Of a stretch of 29,764 nucleotides of DNA, positions 1-6,791 are shown piece by piece. This DNA is from a virus. The translations under genes and the position numbers were made by a program. Each line of letters begins with the position of its first letter. The first letter of the stretch is position 1. The notes below the pieces were generated by a model. That model saw only the letters and a list, made by a program, of their open reading frames with translations, was not told where the DNA came from and did no database searches. The stretch is taken from IMG/VR virus record IMGVR_UViG_3300042939_000785, positions 1 to 29,764 of that record. One strand, given 5' to 3'.

Positions 1-1
1 G

Positions 2-640
2 GTCGACCCGCTCAAAGACGTGCAGGCCGCCATCATGGCCATCGACAACGGCCTGGGCACCGTCACCGACTACAACGCCCGCAACGGCGTCGACATCGAA
101 GACGTGCTCGCCACCAAGCAGCGCGAGAAGCAGCTGGCCGACGAGTTCGGCGTCAGCCTGCGGCCGCCGGCTGCGCCCGCCCCGCGGCCGGCACGGCCGG
201 CGCCAGGCGACGGCGCCGAGCCCGATGACGACGACGCCGAAGACCCCGAAGACGACCAGCCCGCCGCGCGCCGGCGCGCTGCCCAGCCGGCTGTGGCCGG
301 CAACCCCGACGTGGAGAACGCCATGCGCATGACGCGCGGCTACGTGGCCGAAGGCAAGACAGTCGAGCTCGCGCTGCGCGTCGAGGCGCCGGCCCCTGCG
401 CCGGTGATCAACGTGGCCGCGCCGGTGGTCAACGTGGCGCCGGCTTCGGTGACGGTGGTCAACGAAGTGCAGCCCGCCGCCGTGCAGGTGGACGTGGCCG
501 CGCCGCAGGTCAACCTCGAGGCGCAGATGCCGGCGCCGGCCATCAGCGTGGCGCTGGAGATGCCGGCCCGCACCAGCACCACGCGCATCGAGCGCGACAG
601 CGCTGGCCGCATCAGCAGCAGCACCACCACCGAGGTCTAA
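2..640 (+). CDS. Phage portal protein, C-terminal part (truncated by window edge)
   Basis: The frame is open to the left edge, so only the last ~212 residues are present. The first ~50 visible residues (DPLKD, then GLGTVTDYNARNG, then EDVLATKQREKQLADEFG) resemble the C-terminal end of lambda-type portal proteins, which form the dodecameric DNA gate at the capsid vertex. Next come a disordered Pro/Ala/Asp-rich linker and a low-complexity Val/Ala/Pro tail of alternating residues ending in RIERDSAGRI and a Ser/Thr run. The position directly before capsid genes agrees with this. The role of the repetitive tail is unknown. The portal identification rests on a short stretch and on gene order. Confidence 0.65.
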   Translation, partial: VDPLKDVQAAIMAIDNGLGTVTDYNARNGVDIEDVLATKQREKQLADEFGVSLRPPAAPAPRPARPAPGDGAEPDDDDAEDPEDDQPAARRRAAQPAVAGNPDVENAMRMTRGYVAEGKTVELALRVEAPAPAPVINVAAPVVNVAPASVTVVNEVQPAAVQVDVAAPQVNLEAQMPAPAISVALEMPARTSTTRIERDSAGRISSSTTTEV

Positions 641-643
641 GCC

Positions 644-1129
644 ATGTCAAACATTCCGGCCAAAGACGCCAACGATGCGCTGGTGCCGCTGGCCACGCAT
701 CTGATCGGCGGCGAGCATCACGGGGCCTATCTGCCGTCCGACCCGGGCACGGGTGCGCCGTTCAAGGCGGCTGACGATGCCACGCTGGCGGCGCTGAGCG
801 CCAAGCTGCCGGCGCTGGGCCAGAAAGACCGCGAGGGCTCCGTGTCGTTCACGCTGTCGAGCGAGGACGAGGCCCTGCTGGGCAACATCCTGCAGGCGCT
901 GGCGCCGCTGATGTCGGCCCGCGGCGTCGATGGCTCGCTGCGCATCCAGTCGCAAGGCGGCACTATCACCACGATCACCACGGTGGGCACCGTCACCACC
1001 GTGACGACCGTTACAACGGTCGGCAACGTGGCCAACCAGACCGCGATCGGCGGTCTGCAGGCTACCCCTCAGATCCCCGCGCTGATGAACCTCGCGGCGG
1101 CTTCCAACATCGACCGCATGGTGGGCTAA
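644..1129 (+). CDS. Phage head-region protein of unknown function with Thr/Val/Ile repeat
   Basis: This 161-residue protein begins 3 nt after the preceding stop codon. It has no recognisable enzymatic motif. Residues ~105-130 are a run of Thr alternating with Val/Ile and Gly, a pattern likely to form a beta-rich fibrous or trimeric stretch. Similar low-complexity Thr/Val proteins occur between portal and capsid genes in other tailed phages, which makes a structural or decoration role plausible. That role is inferred from position and composition only. Confidence 0.6.
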   Translation: MSNIPAKDANDALVPLATHLIGGEHHGAYLPSDPGTGAPFKAADDATLAALSAKLPALGQKDREGSVSFTLSSEDEALLGNILQALAPLMSARGVDGSLRIQSQGGTITTITTVGTVTTVTTVTTVGNVANQTAIGGLQATPQIPALMNLAAASNIDRMVG

Positions 1130-1132
1130 GAC

Positions 1133-2545
1133 ATGGCAACGCAGAACAACAAACCCCTGCTGCACCGCAAAGAGTGGCAGTTCATGACGCCCGCGCCAGC
1201 CGCAACGGTGGCCGCAGCCTTCATCGCCTACGACCCCAACGACGTGGACAACCTAGCGCTGTACGTCGTCAGCAACACCCTGGCCTACCTGTACCACCAC
1301 GACGAAGACGCCTGGGTGCAGATCGCCAGCCCGGCGCTGGCCGGCACCTTCGGCGCTGGCGCTTGCGGCACGGCTTATCGGTGGAGCAACACGGTCACGG
1401 CCAACGGCGGCAGCACCACGACGGCCACGACCACGGCCACCATCACCGGCCTGTGCATCGGCCGCACCGTGCGGTTCCTGACCGGCGCCAATGCCGGCGT
1501 GGAAGCCACGATCACGGGCGCCATCATCGTGCCGGGCGGCACCAGCACCATCCAGTTCGCGGCGCTGGGCTCCGCGGTGGTGAACACCGACACCTTCATC
1601 GTGGACACCGGCCTGTTCATCGTGCTCGGCGCCGGCACCCTGGCGGCGGGCAGCTTCCGCAGCTACGACCCGCTGACCGCGACATGGACATCGCTCACCA
1701 TCACTGGTTTACCAGCAACTTGGGGCACCGATGGCGCGATGGTTGCTAGTTCAGGCATCAGCCAGTTCGCTACCGGCACGGCAACGTCGGGCACGGCGAC
1801 GACGCTGGTCAACAGCGGCAAGGCCTGGACGGCGAACCAGTGGACGAACTTCCAAGTTCGCATCACCGCAGGCACGGGCCGGGGCCAAATCCGCAACATC
1901 TCCAGCAACACCGGCACCACGCTGACCGTGCCGACGTGGACGACGAACCCCGACGCCACCAGCGTCTACGCCATCGAGGCCAACCAGGACTTTGTGTATC
2001 TCGTCGGCAACAACGCGGTGACGATGTACCGCTACAGCCGAAGCGCGAACACCTGGACGACGATGGCCCCGACCACGGCGCGAGCGGCTGCGCCCGGCAC
2101 GGGTGCAAGCCTCAACTGGGTGGGCAAGACGGGCGACGCGAACTGGGCCAACGAGAACGCCATCCTCGACGGCCGCTACCTCTACAGCCTGCGCGGTGGC
2201 GCTTCGGCCGTGATCGACCGCTTCGACATTGCAGGGGGTACTGCTGGCGCTGGCGCTTGGCTGGCGCTCACCTACCCTGGAGCTACCGAAACATTCACCA
2301 CCGGCTCGTCGGCCGACTGGAGCGGGCGATACCTCTACATCCGCAAGGACGCCACCAACCGCTTCTTCAAGTTTGCCCTGCGCGGCAACTACCTCGAGCC
2401 CCTGAGCACCAACCTCTACCCCGACGGCGCCGCGCTGCTGGGCAAGAAGGTATGGGTGCGGGACTACGACGGCACCGACACGCTGAAGTGGGCCTACGCG
2501 CTGCGCAGCACGGGCACCGAGCTGCACCGACTGCCGCTGTTCTAA
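1133..2545 (+). CDS. Putative virion-associated beta-propeller (Kelch-like) protein
   Basis: The 470-residue protein starts 3 nt after its upstream neighbour. It contains repeated short blocks such as DDAWVQIASPA, SYDPLTATWTSL, YRYSRSANTWTTMAP and GRYLYIRKDATNRFFKF. These are spaced like blades of a Kelch-type beta-propeller, with the typical aromatic-Trp-Thr strand endings. Two internal Ser/Thr/Gly-rich segments (residues ~85-150 and ~205-265) could be inserted beta domains. The gene sits in the head module between portal and capsid, so it may be a head fibre, decoration or minor head protein. The base composition appears less GC-rich around 1690-1860 than in flanking genes. Function is inferred. 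Confidence 0.6.
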   Translation: MATQNNKPLLHRKEWQFMTPAPAATVAAAFIAYDPNDVDNLALYVVSNTLAYLYHHDEDAWVQIASPALAGTFGAGACGTAYRWSNTVTANGGSTTTATTTATITGLCIGRTVRFLTGANAGVEATITGAIIVPGGTSTIQFAALGSAVVNTDTFIVDTGLFIVLGAGTLAAGSFRSYDPLTATWTSLTITGLPATWGTDGAMVASSGISQFATGTATSGTATTLVNSGKAWTANQWTNFQVRITAGTGRGQIRNISSNTGTTLTVPTWTTNPDATSVYAIEANQDFVYLVGNNAVTMYRYSRSANTWTTMAPTTARAAAPGTGASLNWVGKTGDANWANENAILDGRYLYSLRGGASAVIDRFDIAGGTAGAGAWLALTYPGATETFTTGSSADWSGRYLYIRKDATNRFFKFALRGNYLEPLSTNLYPDGAALLGKKVWVRDYDGTDTLKWAYALRSTGTELHRLPLF

Positions 2546-2551
2546 GCACGC

Positions 2552-2743
2552 ATGCTGCCGCTGTACTACCTGCTGCTGTTGCAGCCGCGCTCAGTGCCCG
2601 CCCCGCCGCCGCCGTCCATGGCCGGCGGCACCAACCTGCCGCGCCGCCGGCGGCCGCTGCTGAGCACGCCTGCGCCTGACTTCAGCGAGTTCATCAACCG
2701 CGAAGAGGAAGAGGCGCTGATCCTCTGCCGAGCGCTGGGCTGA
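2552..2743 (+). CDS. Small phage protein of unknown function
   Basis: A 63-residue ORF begins 6 nt after the preceding gene and ends 44 nt before the capsid fusion gene. It has a short hydrophobic N-terminus (LPLYYLLLL), a Pro/Arg-rich middle, and an acidic C-terminal helix with FSEFINREEEEALI. Tight spacing and co-direction support it being a gene in the head operon. No family is recognised. The short length and Pro/Arg content leave some chance that it is not translated. Confidence 0.5.
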   Translation: MLPLYYLLLLQPRSVPAPPPPSMAGGTNLPRRRRPLLSTPAPDFSEFINREEEEALILCRALG

Positions 2744-2787
2744 TAGCGCGGCCGTTTGCCTTATCGGCCGCGCCGGGTCTGGCGAGC

Positions 2788-4683
2788 ATGCCAGGCATGG
2801 ATGATCAAGCCCTCGAAACCCGCTACGCACCCGGCACACGCGCAACCCGCGCGCTAAGCCTCGGCGGCGACCGCGCCGCGGTCGACCAAGAGGCGCGCAC
2901 CGTCACGCTGGCCTTCAGCAGTGAAGAGCCATACGAGCGTGGCTGGGGCATCGAGGTGCTCGACCACCAGGCCAGCAGCATCAAGATGGACCGCCTCACC
3001 AATGGCGGCCCGTTGCTGATGGATCACGACAGCCGCGACCAGGTCGGGGTGATCGAACAGGTGCAGATCGGCAAGGACCGGGTGGCCCGCGCCGTGGTGC
3101 GTTTCGGGAGAAGCGCGCGCGCCAATGAGGTCTTCCAAGACGTGATCGACGGCATCCGCCGCAACGTGTCGGTGGGCTACGTGATCCACGACGCCGTGCT
3201 CGAAGAAGAGCACGACGGTGTCGGCACCTACCGCGTGAAGTCGTGGGAGCCCTACGAGGTCTCGCTCGTCAGCGTGCCGGCCGATCCCACCGTCGGTGTC
3301 GGCCGCAGTGCCGAAGCCGCAGCTGTTGGTGCTGCCAGCCCCGCTACCCAACCCAAGGCCGGCGCACCGCTGGCCGCCACCCGTGGAGTGACCACCATGT
3401 CCGAGCAAGTCATCGACGCCGCCGCCGAGCGGCAGCAGGGCGCCACCGCCGAGCGCGGCCGCGTCGACACCATCATCGCCATCGGCGAAGAGTTCCGCGC
3501 CCAGGGCGTGGACAAGCTGGCCCAGGCCGCCGTGCGTGCGGGCACCCCGCTCGACGAGTTCCGCGCCCAGGCCATGGCCCACCTGGCCAAGGCCACCAAG
3601 CCCAACACCGACATCGGCCTCACGCAGAAGGAAGTGCAGCGCTTCAGCTTCGTGCGCGCGCTCAACGCCCTGGCCAACCCCGGCCACCGCAGCGCGCAAG
3701 AGGCGGCGGCCTTCGAGATCGAAGTCGGCCGCACCGCTGCCGAGAAGTCGGGCAAGGCCTCGCGCGGCATCATGGTGCCCACCGACGTGCTGCGCCGCGA
3801 CCTGCTGGTCGGCACCTCGACGGCGGGCGGCCACACCGTGGCCACCGATCTGCGTGCCGGCGACTTCATCGAGCTGCTGCGCAACCGCATGGTGCTCATG
3901 GGCATGGGCACGCAGATGCTCACGGGCCTGTCGGGCAACATCGCCATCCCGCGCGCCACCGGCGCCGGCGGTGCTTTCTGGGTGGCAGAAAACGCCGCCC
4001 CGACCGAAAGCCAGCAGGCCTTCGATCAGGTGACGATGTCGCCCAAGACGATGGGCGCGTTCACCGACATCAGCCGCAAGCTGCTGCTGCAGTCGAGCCT
4101 GGACGTCGAGGCCTTCGTGCGTGGCGACCTGGCCACGGTGCTGGCGCTCGAGCTGCAGCGTGCCGGCATCAACGGCTCGGGCTCGGGCGCTGAGCCGCGC
4201 GGCATCCTCAACGTCGTGGGCATCGGCTCCGTGGCAGGTGGCACGAACGGCGCGGTTCCGTCGTTCGCCAACATCGTGGCGCTGGAGACCGAGGTCGCGC
4301 AAGACAACGCCGACATCGGCACGCTGGGCTACCTCACCAACGCCCGCGTGCGTGGCCGCCTCAAGACGGTGGAGAAGGCTTCGTCCACGGCGCAGTTCCT
4401 GTGGGAAGCCGGCAACACGCCGCTGAACGGCTACCGCGCCGAAGTCACCAACGCGGTGCCCAGCAACCTGGTGAAGGGCAGCTCGGGCGCTGTGTGCTCG
4501 GCCATCATCTTCGGCAACTTCGCCGACCTGATCATCGGCATGTGGGGCGGCCTCGACCTGATGGTCGACCCCTACACCGGCAGCACCGCCGGCACCGTGC
4601 GTGTGGTCACGCTGCAAGACGTGGACATCGCCGTGCGCCGTGCCGAGAGCTTCTCGGCCATGGTCGACGCGCTCACCACCTGA
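2788..4683 (+). CDS. Fused HK97-type prohead protease and major capsid protein
   Basis: The 631-residue ORF joins two normally separate proteins. Residues ~30-175 are a U35/S78-type prohead protease: H80 in LLMDHDSRD and S128 in NVSVGY are the likely catalytic pair, followed by the conserved PYEVSLVSVPADPTVGVGR end. Residues ~204-631 form an HK97-fold major capsid protein, with a scaffold-like N-arm to ~residue 320 and a core containing IAIPRATGAGGAFWVAE and, near the end, DVDIAVRR. The protease would cut the delta domain during head maturation. An internal ATG at 3397 (M204) with its own Shine-Dalgarno site could also give free capsid subunit. Confidence 0.9.
   Translation: MPGMDDQALETRYAPGTRATRALSLGGDRAAVDQEARTVTLAFSSEEPYERGWGIEVLDHQASSIKMDRLTNGGPLLMDHDSRDQVGVIEQVQIGKDRVARAVVRFGRSARANEVFQDVIDGIRRNVSVGYVIHDAVLEEEHDGVGTYRVKSWEPYEVSLVSVPADPTVGVGRSAEAAAVGAASPATQPKAGAPLAATRGVTTMSEQVIDAAAERQQGATAERGRVDTIIAIGEEFRAQGVDKLAQAAVRAGTPLDEFRAQAMAHLAKATKPNTDIGLTQKEVQRFSFVRALNALANPGHRSAQEAAAFEIEVGRTAAEKSGKASRGIMVPTDVLRRDLLVGTSTAGGHTVATDLRAGDFIELLRNRMVLMGMGTQMLTGLSGNIAIPRATGAGGAFWVAENAAPTESQQAFDQVTMSPKTMGAFTDISRKLLLQSSLDVEAFVRGDLATVLALELQRAGINGSGSGAEPRGILNVVGIGSVAGGTNGAVPSFANIVALETEVAQDNADIGTLGYLTNARVRGRLKTVEKASSTAQFLWEAGNTPLNGYRAEVTNAVPSNLVKGSSGAVCSAIIFGNFADLIIGMWGGLDLMVDPYTGSTAGTVRVVTLQDVDIAVRRAESFSAMVDALTT
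3385..3399 (+). promoter_or_regulatory. Internal ribosome-binding site and start for separate capsid subunit
   Basis: Within the protease-capsid fusion gene a GGAG at 3385-3388 precedes an in-frame ATG at 3397 by 8 nt. The ATG falls exactly at the junction between the protease's low-complexity end and the capsid domain (MSEQVIDAAAERQ). A nested start would supply many capsid subunits per protease-capsid fusion, as nested genes do in lambda (C/Nu3). Use of the site is inferred. Confidence 0.5.
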
Positions 4684-4711
4684 TCAGCAGCAGGCGCAGC
4701 AGGCAGCGGCC

Positions 4712-4987
4712 ATGCAGGGCGAGAACCTCAGCGCCTACTTCGACGCATTCGCCAGCACTGCGGTGCTGGCGGGCGTTGCGGTGCGGGGCATTCTCGATCT
4801 GGAGAGCGTCGACGAGTTCGACACCCTCACGCAGCGGCCCACCTTCCTGCTCGAGCCCACCACCGCGGTGGGCCCGGCCCCGGGCCAGCAGCTGCTGGTC
4901 GCGGGCTCCGAAACCTACACCGTGCGCCAAGTGGTGCAAGAGCCGCCAGACGGCGTCTTGCTGCGCCTGGTGCTGGCCCGGGCCTGA
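4712..4987 (+). CDS. Head-tail joining protein (lambda FII-like position)
   Basis: This 91-residue protein starts at the ATG at 4712, 28 nt after the capsid stop. It carries FDAFASTAVLAGVAVRGILD near its N-terminus and ends with a beta-rich half (GQQLLVAGSETYTVRQVV, then GVLLRLVLARA). This is the layout of the small head-tail connector or stopper proteins found after the capsid gene in lambda-like siphophages. The longer frame upstream of 4712 overlaps the capsid gene and is not phage-like. The assignment combines sequence shape and gene order. Confidence 0.65.
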   Translation: MQGENLSAYFDAFASTAVLAGVAVRGILDLESVDEFDTLTQRPTFLLEPTTAVGPAPGQQLLVAGSETYTVRQVVQEPPDGVLLRLVLARA

Positions 4988-4990
4988 GCC

Positions 4991-5422
4991 ATGGCGCTGG
5001 CAGCTGCTCAAGTGGTCGACGCTCTGGCCGCGCGCCTGGCGCCGCAGGCCCTGGGCACCGGCGGCGTGCGCACCAGCCGCCTCTGGCCCTGGGCCGAGGC
5101 TGAGCTGCCCGCGGTGCGCCTGTTCGCGGCCGACGAGCAGGTCGAGATCAGCACCATCGGCGAGCAGATCAACCGCCACACGCTGGCGGTCGATGCCCAG
5201 TACACCCTGCGCGCCGTGGCCGACGCCGACGACGCCATGCACACGCTGGCCGAGGCCGGCCTGGCGCTGCTCTTTGCCGAGCCGCTGCCGCACGGCCTGC
5301 AGCTCGCCGGCATCAACCGCGAAGCCGCCACCGAGGGCGAAGCCGCGGTCACCCGAATCACGCTGCAGCTGCAGTGCGTCTACTTCGTCGCCCCGGCTGC
5401 GCCGGGCGTCATCTTGAGCTGA
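4991..5422 (+). CDS. Minor tail / tail terminator-like protein
   Basis: The protein has 143 residues and starts 3 nt after the head-tail joining gene. It has an alpha-beta layout with ARLAPQALGTGGVRTSRLWPW near the start and a beta-rich LAVDAQYTLRAV core. It lies immediately before the tail tube gene, where lambda-like phages encode the tail terminator (gpU) or a related tail completion protein. The tail terminator caps the tail tube and contacts the head connector. The family match is by position and size; alternatives are another head-tail completion protein. Confidence 0.6.
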   Translation: MALAAAQVVDALAARLAPQALGTGGVRTSRLWPWAEAELPAVRLFAADEQVEISTIGEQINRHTLAVDAQYTLRAVADADDAMHTLAEAGLALLFAEPLPHGLQLAGINREAATEGEAAVTRITLQLQCVYFVAPAAPGVILS

Positions 5423-5438
5423 AAAGGAGCGCCACACC

Positions 5439-6089
5439 ATGGCCATCACCCGTTCAACAGGCACCCTGGTCGCCATCGCAAGCACCTACGGCTCGGCGTC
5501 CAACATGACGGCGATCACCAACGCCGCCGCGGCGGTGGCCACCATCGCAAGCGGCCACGGCATCGTCGTGGGCGACTTCCTCGAGGTCAATTCGGGCTGG
5601 GACCGCCTCAACGGCCGCATCGTGCGCGTGAGCAACGTCGCCACCGACAACATCACGTTCGAGGGCATCAACACCACCAGCACGGCGTTCTATCCCACGG
5701 GCACGGGCACGGGCACCGTGCGGCGCATCACGGCCTGGACTTCGATCTCTCAGATCACCGCCGGCCTCAGCGTCAGCGGTGGTGATCCGCAGTTCGCCGA
5801 CATCACCACGCTCACCGACACCATCCAGAAGCAGATCCCGACCACCCGCACCCCTGTGCAGGTGACGCTGCCCGTGTTCTATGACCCGGCGCTCGGCTGG
5901 TGGGCGCCGGTGCTGGCGGCGAGCGACGGCGCCACGCCGGTGGCGCTGCGCATGATCTTCAGCAACGGCAGCCGCATCGTGGCCAACGGTTACTGGAGCC
6001 TGCGCCAAGTGCCCACGGTGGAAGACAGCACGCTGCGCGGCGAGATCAGCGTCAGCTTCTTCAGCGACCCGACCACCTACGCCACCTGA
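5439..6089 (+). CDS. Major tail tube protein
   Basis: The 216-residue protein follows a strong Shine-Dalgarno AAAAGGAG at 5423-5430. Its N-terminal half (MAITRSTGTLVAIAS, GDFLEVNSGWDRLNGRIVRV) is a small beta domain. The C-terminal half (LTDTIQKQIPTTR, VALRMIFSNGSRIVANGYW, LRGEISVSFFSDPTTYA) is typical of siphophage major tail proteins (lambda gpV type), which stack as hexameric rings to form the DNA-conducting tube. It is followed by the tail assembly chaperone pair, as expected. Confidence 0.85.
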   Translation: MAITRSTGTLVAIASTYGSASNMTAITNAAAAVATIASGHGIVVGDFLEVNSGWDRLNGRIVRVSNVATDNITFEGINTTSTAFYPTGTGTGTVRRITAWTSISQITAGLSVSGGDPQFADITTLTDTIQKQIPTTRTPVQVTLPVFYDPALGWWAPVLAASDGATPVALRMIFSNGSRIVANGYWSLRQVPTVEDSTLRGEISVSFFSDPTTYAT

Positions 6090-6099
6090 AGGGGCCGGC

Positions 6100-6462
6100 A
6101 TGCTGATCAGCCGCGAGGCCATCGCGCCGGTGGTGCTGCCCGAAGAGCAGGTCGACGTGCCCGAGATAGGCGGCACGGTGCTGGTGCGGGGCATGGACAT
6201 GCCGCGGCTGGCGCGATTCGACGCCACGCGGCGGCGCTACAGCGAGGCGCAGCCGGGCGAGGCTGAAGAAGACGCAGCCCAGCGCGCCGCACTCGAGGTG
6301 CTGCCGCTGGTGCTGCACCTGTGCGTGCTGGCGGCTGACGAGCAGCCGGTCTACAGCGCTGCGCAGTGGGCAGCGTTCGTGCAGCTCCACCAGGAAGCCG
6401 GCCTGCGCCTGGCCGACTGTGCGCTGCGCCTCACTGGCCTGGATGCCCCAAAAAACGGCTGA
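6100..6462 (+). CDS. Tail assembly chaperone, zero-frame product (gpG-like)
   Basis: This 120-residue acidic, helical protein begins 10 nt after the tail tube gene and ends at a stop just downstream of a slippery sequence. In lambda-like phages gpG and its -1 frameshift product gpGT coat the tape measure protein and recruit tail tube subunits. The first segment (LPEEQVDVPEIGGTVLVRGM) is a beta-rich entry; residues ~60-118 are helical. The order tail tube, chaperone, overlapping second frame, tape measure is the diagnostic arrangement. Confidence 0.75.
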   Translation: MLISREAIAPVVLPEEQVDVPEIGGTVLVRGMDMPRLARFDATRRRYSEAQPGEAEEDAAQRAALEVLPLVLHLCVLAADEQPVYSAAQWAAFVQLHQEAGLRLADCALRLTGLDAPKNG

Positions 6463-6791
6463 AGGCCAGCCCGCAGCGCCGCGCGCTCTACGAGCTGGCC
6501 AGTCACCTCAGATGCACCGTCGCATGGCTCGAACGCAACCTCAGCGCGCAGGAATTCCACGAGTGGCACTCCTGGCTCGACGCGCACCGCATCGGCCCGC
6601 GCTGGGATGCGTTGCGCCACGCCGAGCTTCTGGCGGCGGCCACCAACGGCGCGCTGCGCCGGCGCGATGCGCGCACCTGGGCGCCGCGCGACTTTATGCC
6701 GCCCGACCCCTGGGACGACGCGCCTGCCGACCCCGGCATCAATTCGGTGGACGACTTCATGGCGCTGCTGCCGGGAGGGCCTGACGCATGA
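6366..6791 (+). CDS. Tail assembly chaperone, frameshift extension (gpT-like frame)
   Basis: The open frame runs from 6366 to 6791, but translation most likely enters it at 6456 by -1 frameshifting from the gene starting at 6100. The frame upstream of the shift site is only a shadow of that gene. The extension (PKKRLKASPQRRALYELA, then AWLERNLSAQEFHEWHSWLD) is ~111 residues and has the Trp-rich helical character of gpT-like segments that bind the tape measure. Its stop overlaps the tape measure start in ATGA. The frame lacks a good independent start codon with a Shine-Dalgarno site, which supports frameshift entry. Confidence 0.75.
   Translation: MGSVRAAPPGSRPAPGRLCAAPHWPGCPKKRLKASPQRRALYELASHLRCTVAWLERNLSAQEFHEWHSWLDAHRIGPRWDALRHAELLAAATNGALRRRDARTWAPRDFMPPDPWDDAPADPGINSVDDFMALLPGGPDA
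6450..6456 (+). promoter_or_regulatory. Programmed -1 ribosomal frameshift slippery heptamer
   Basis: In the zero frame of the gpG-like gene the codons read gcc cca aaa aac ggc tga. This contains the classical A AAA AAC heptamer, overlapped by a second possible heptamer C CCA AAA, six bases before the zero-frame stop. Slipping back one base places the ribosome in the frame that ends at 6791. Position and direction match the lambda G/GT system. Confidence 0.85.

Noticed and set aside
2854-4617. Long minus-strand ORF of 587 residues under the capsid gene
   Set aside because: It is a His/Ala/Gly-rich antisense shadow typical of high-GC genes, with no family features.
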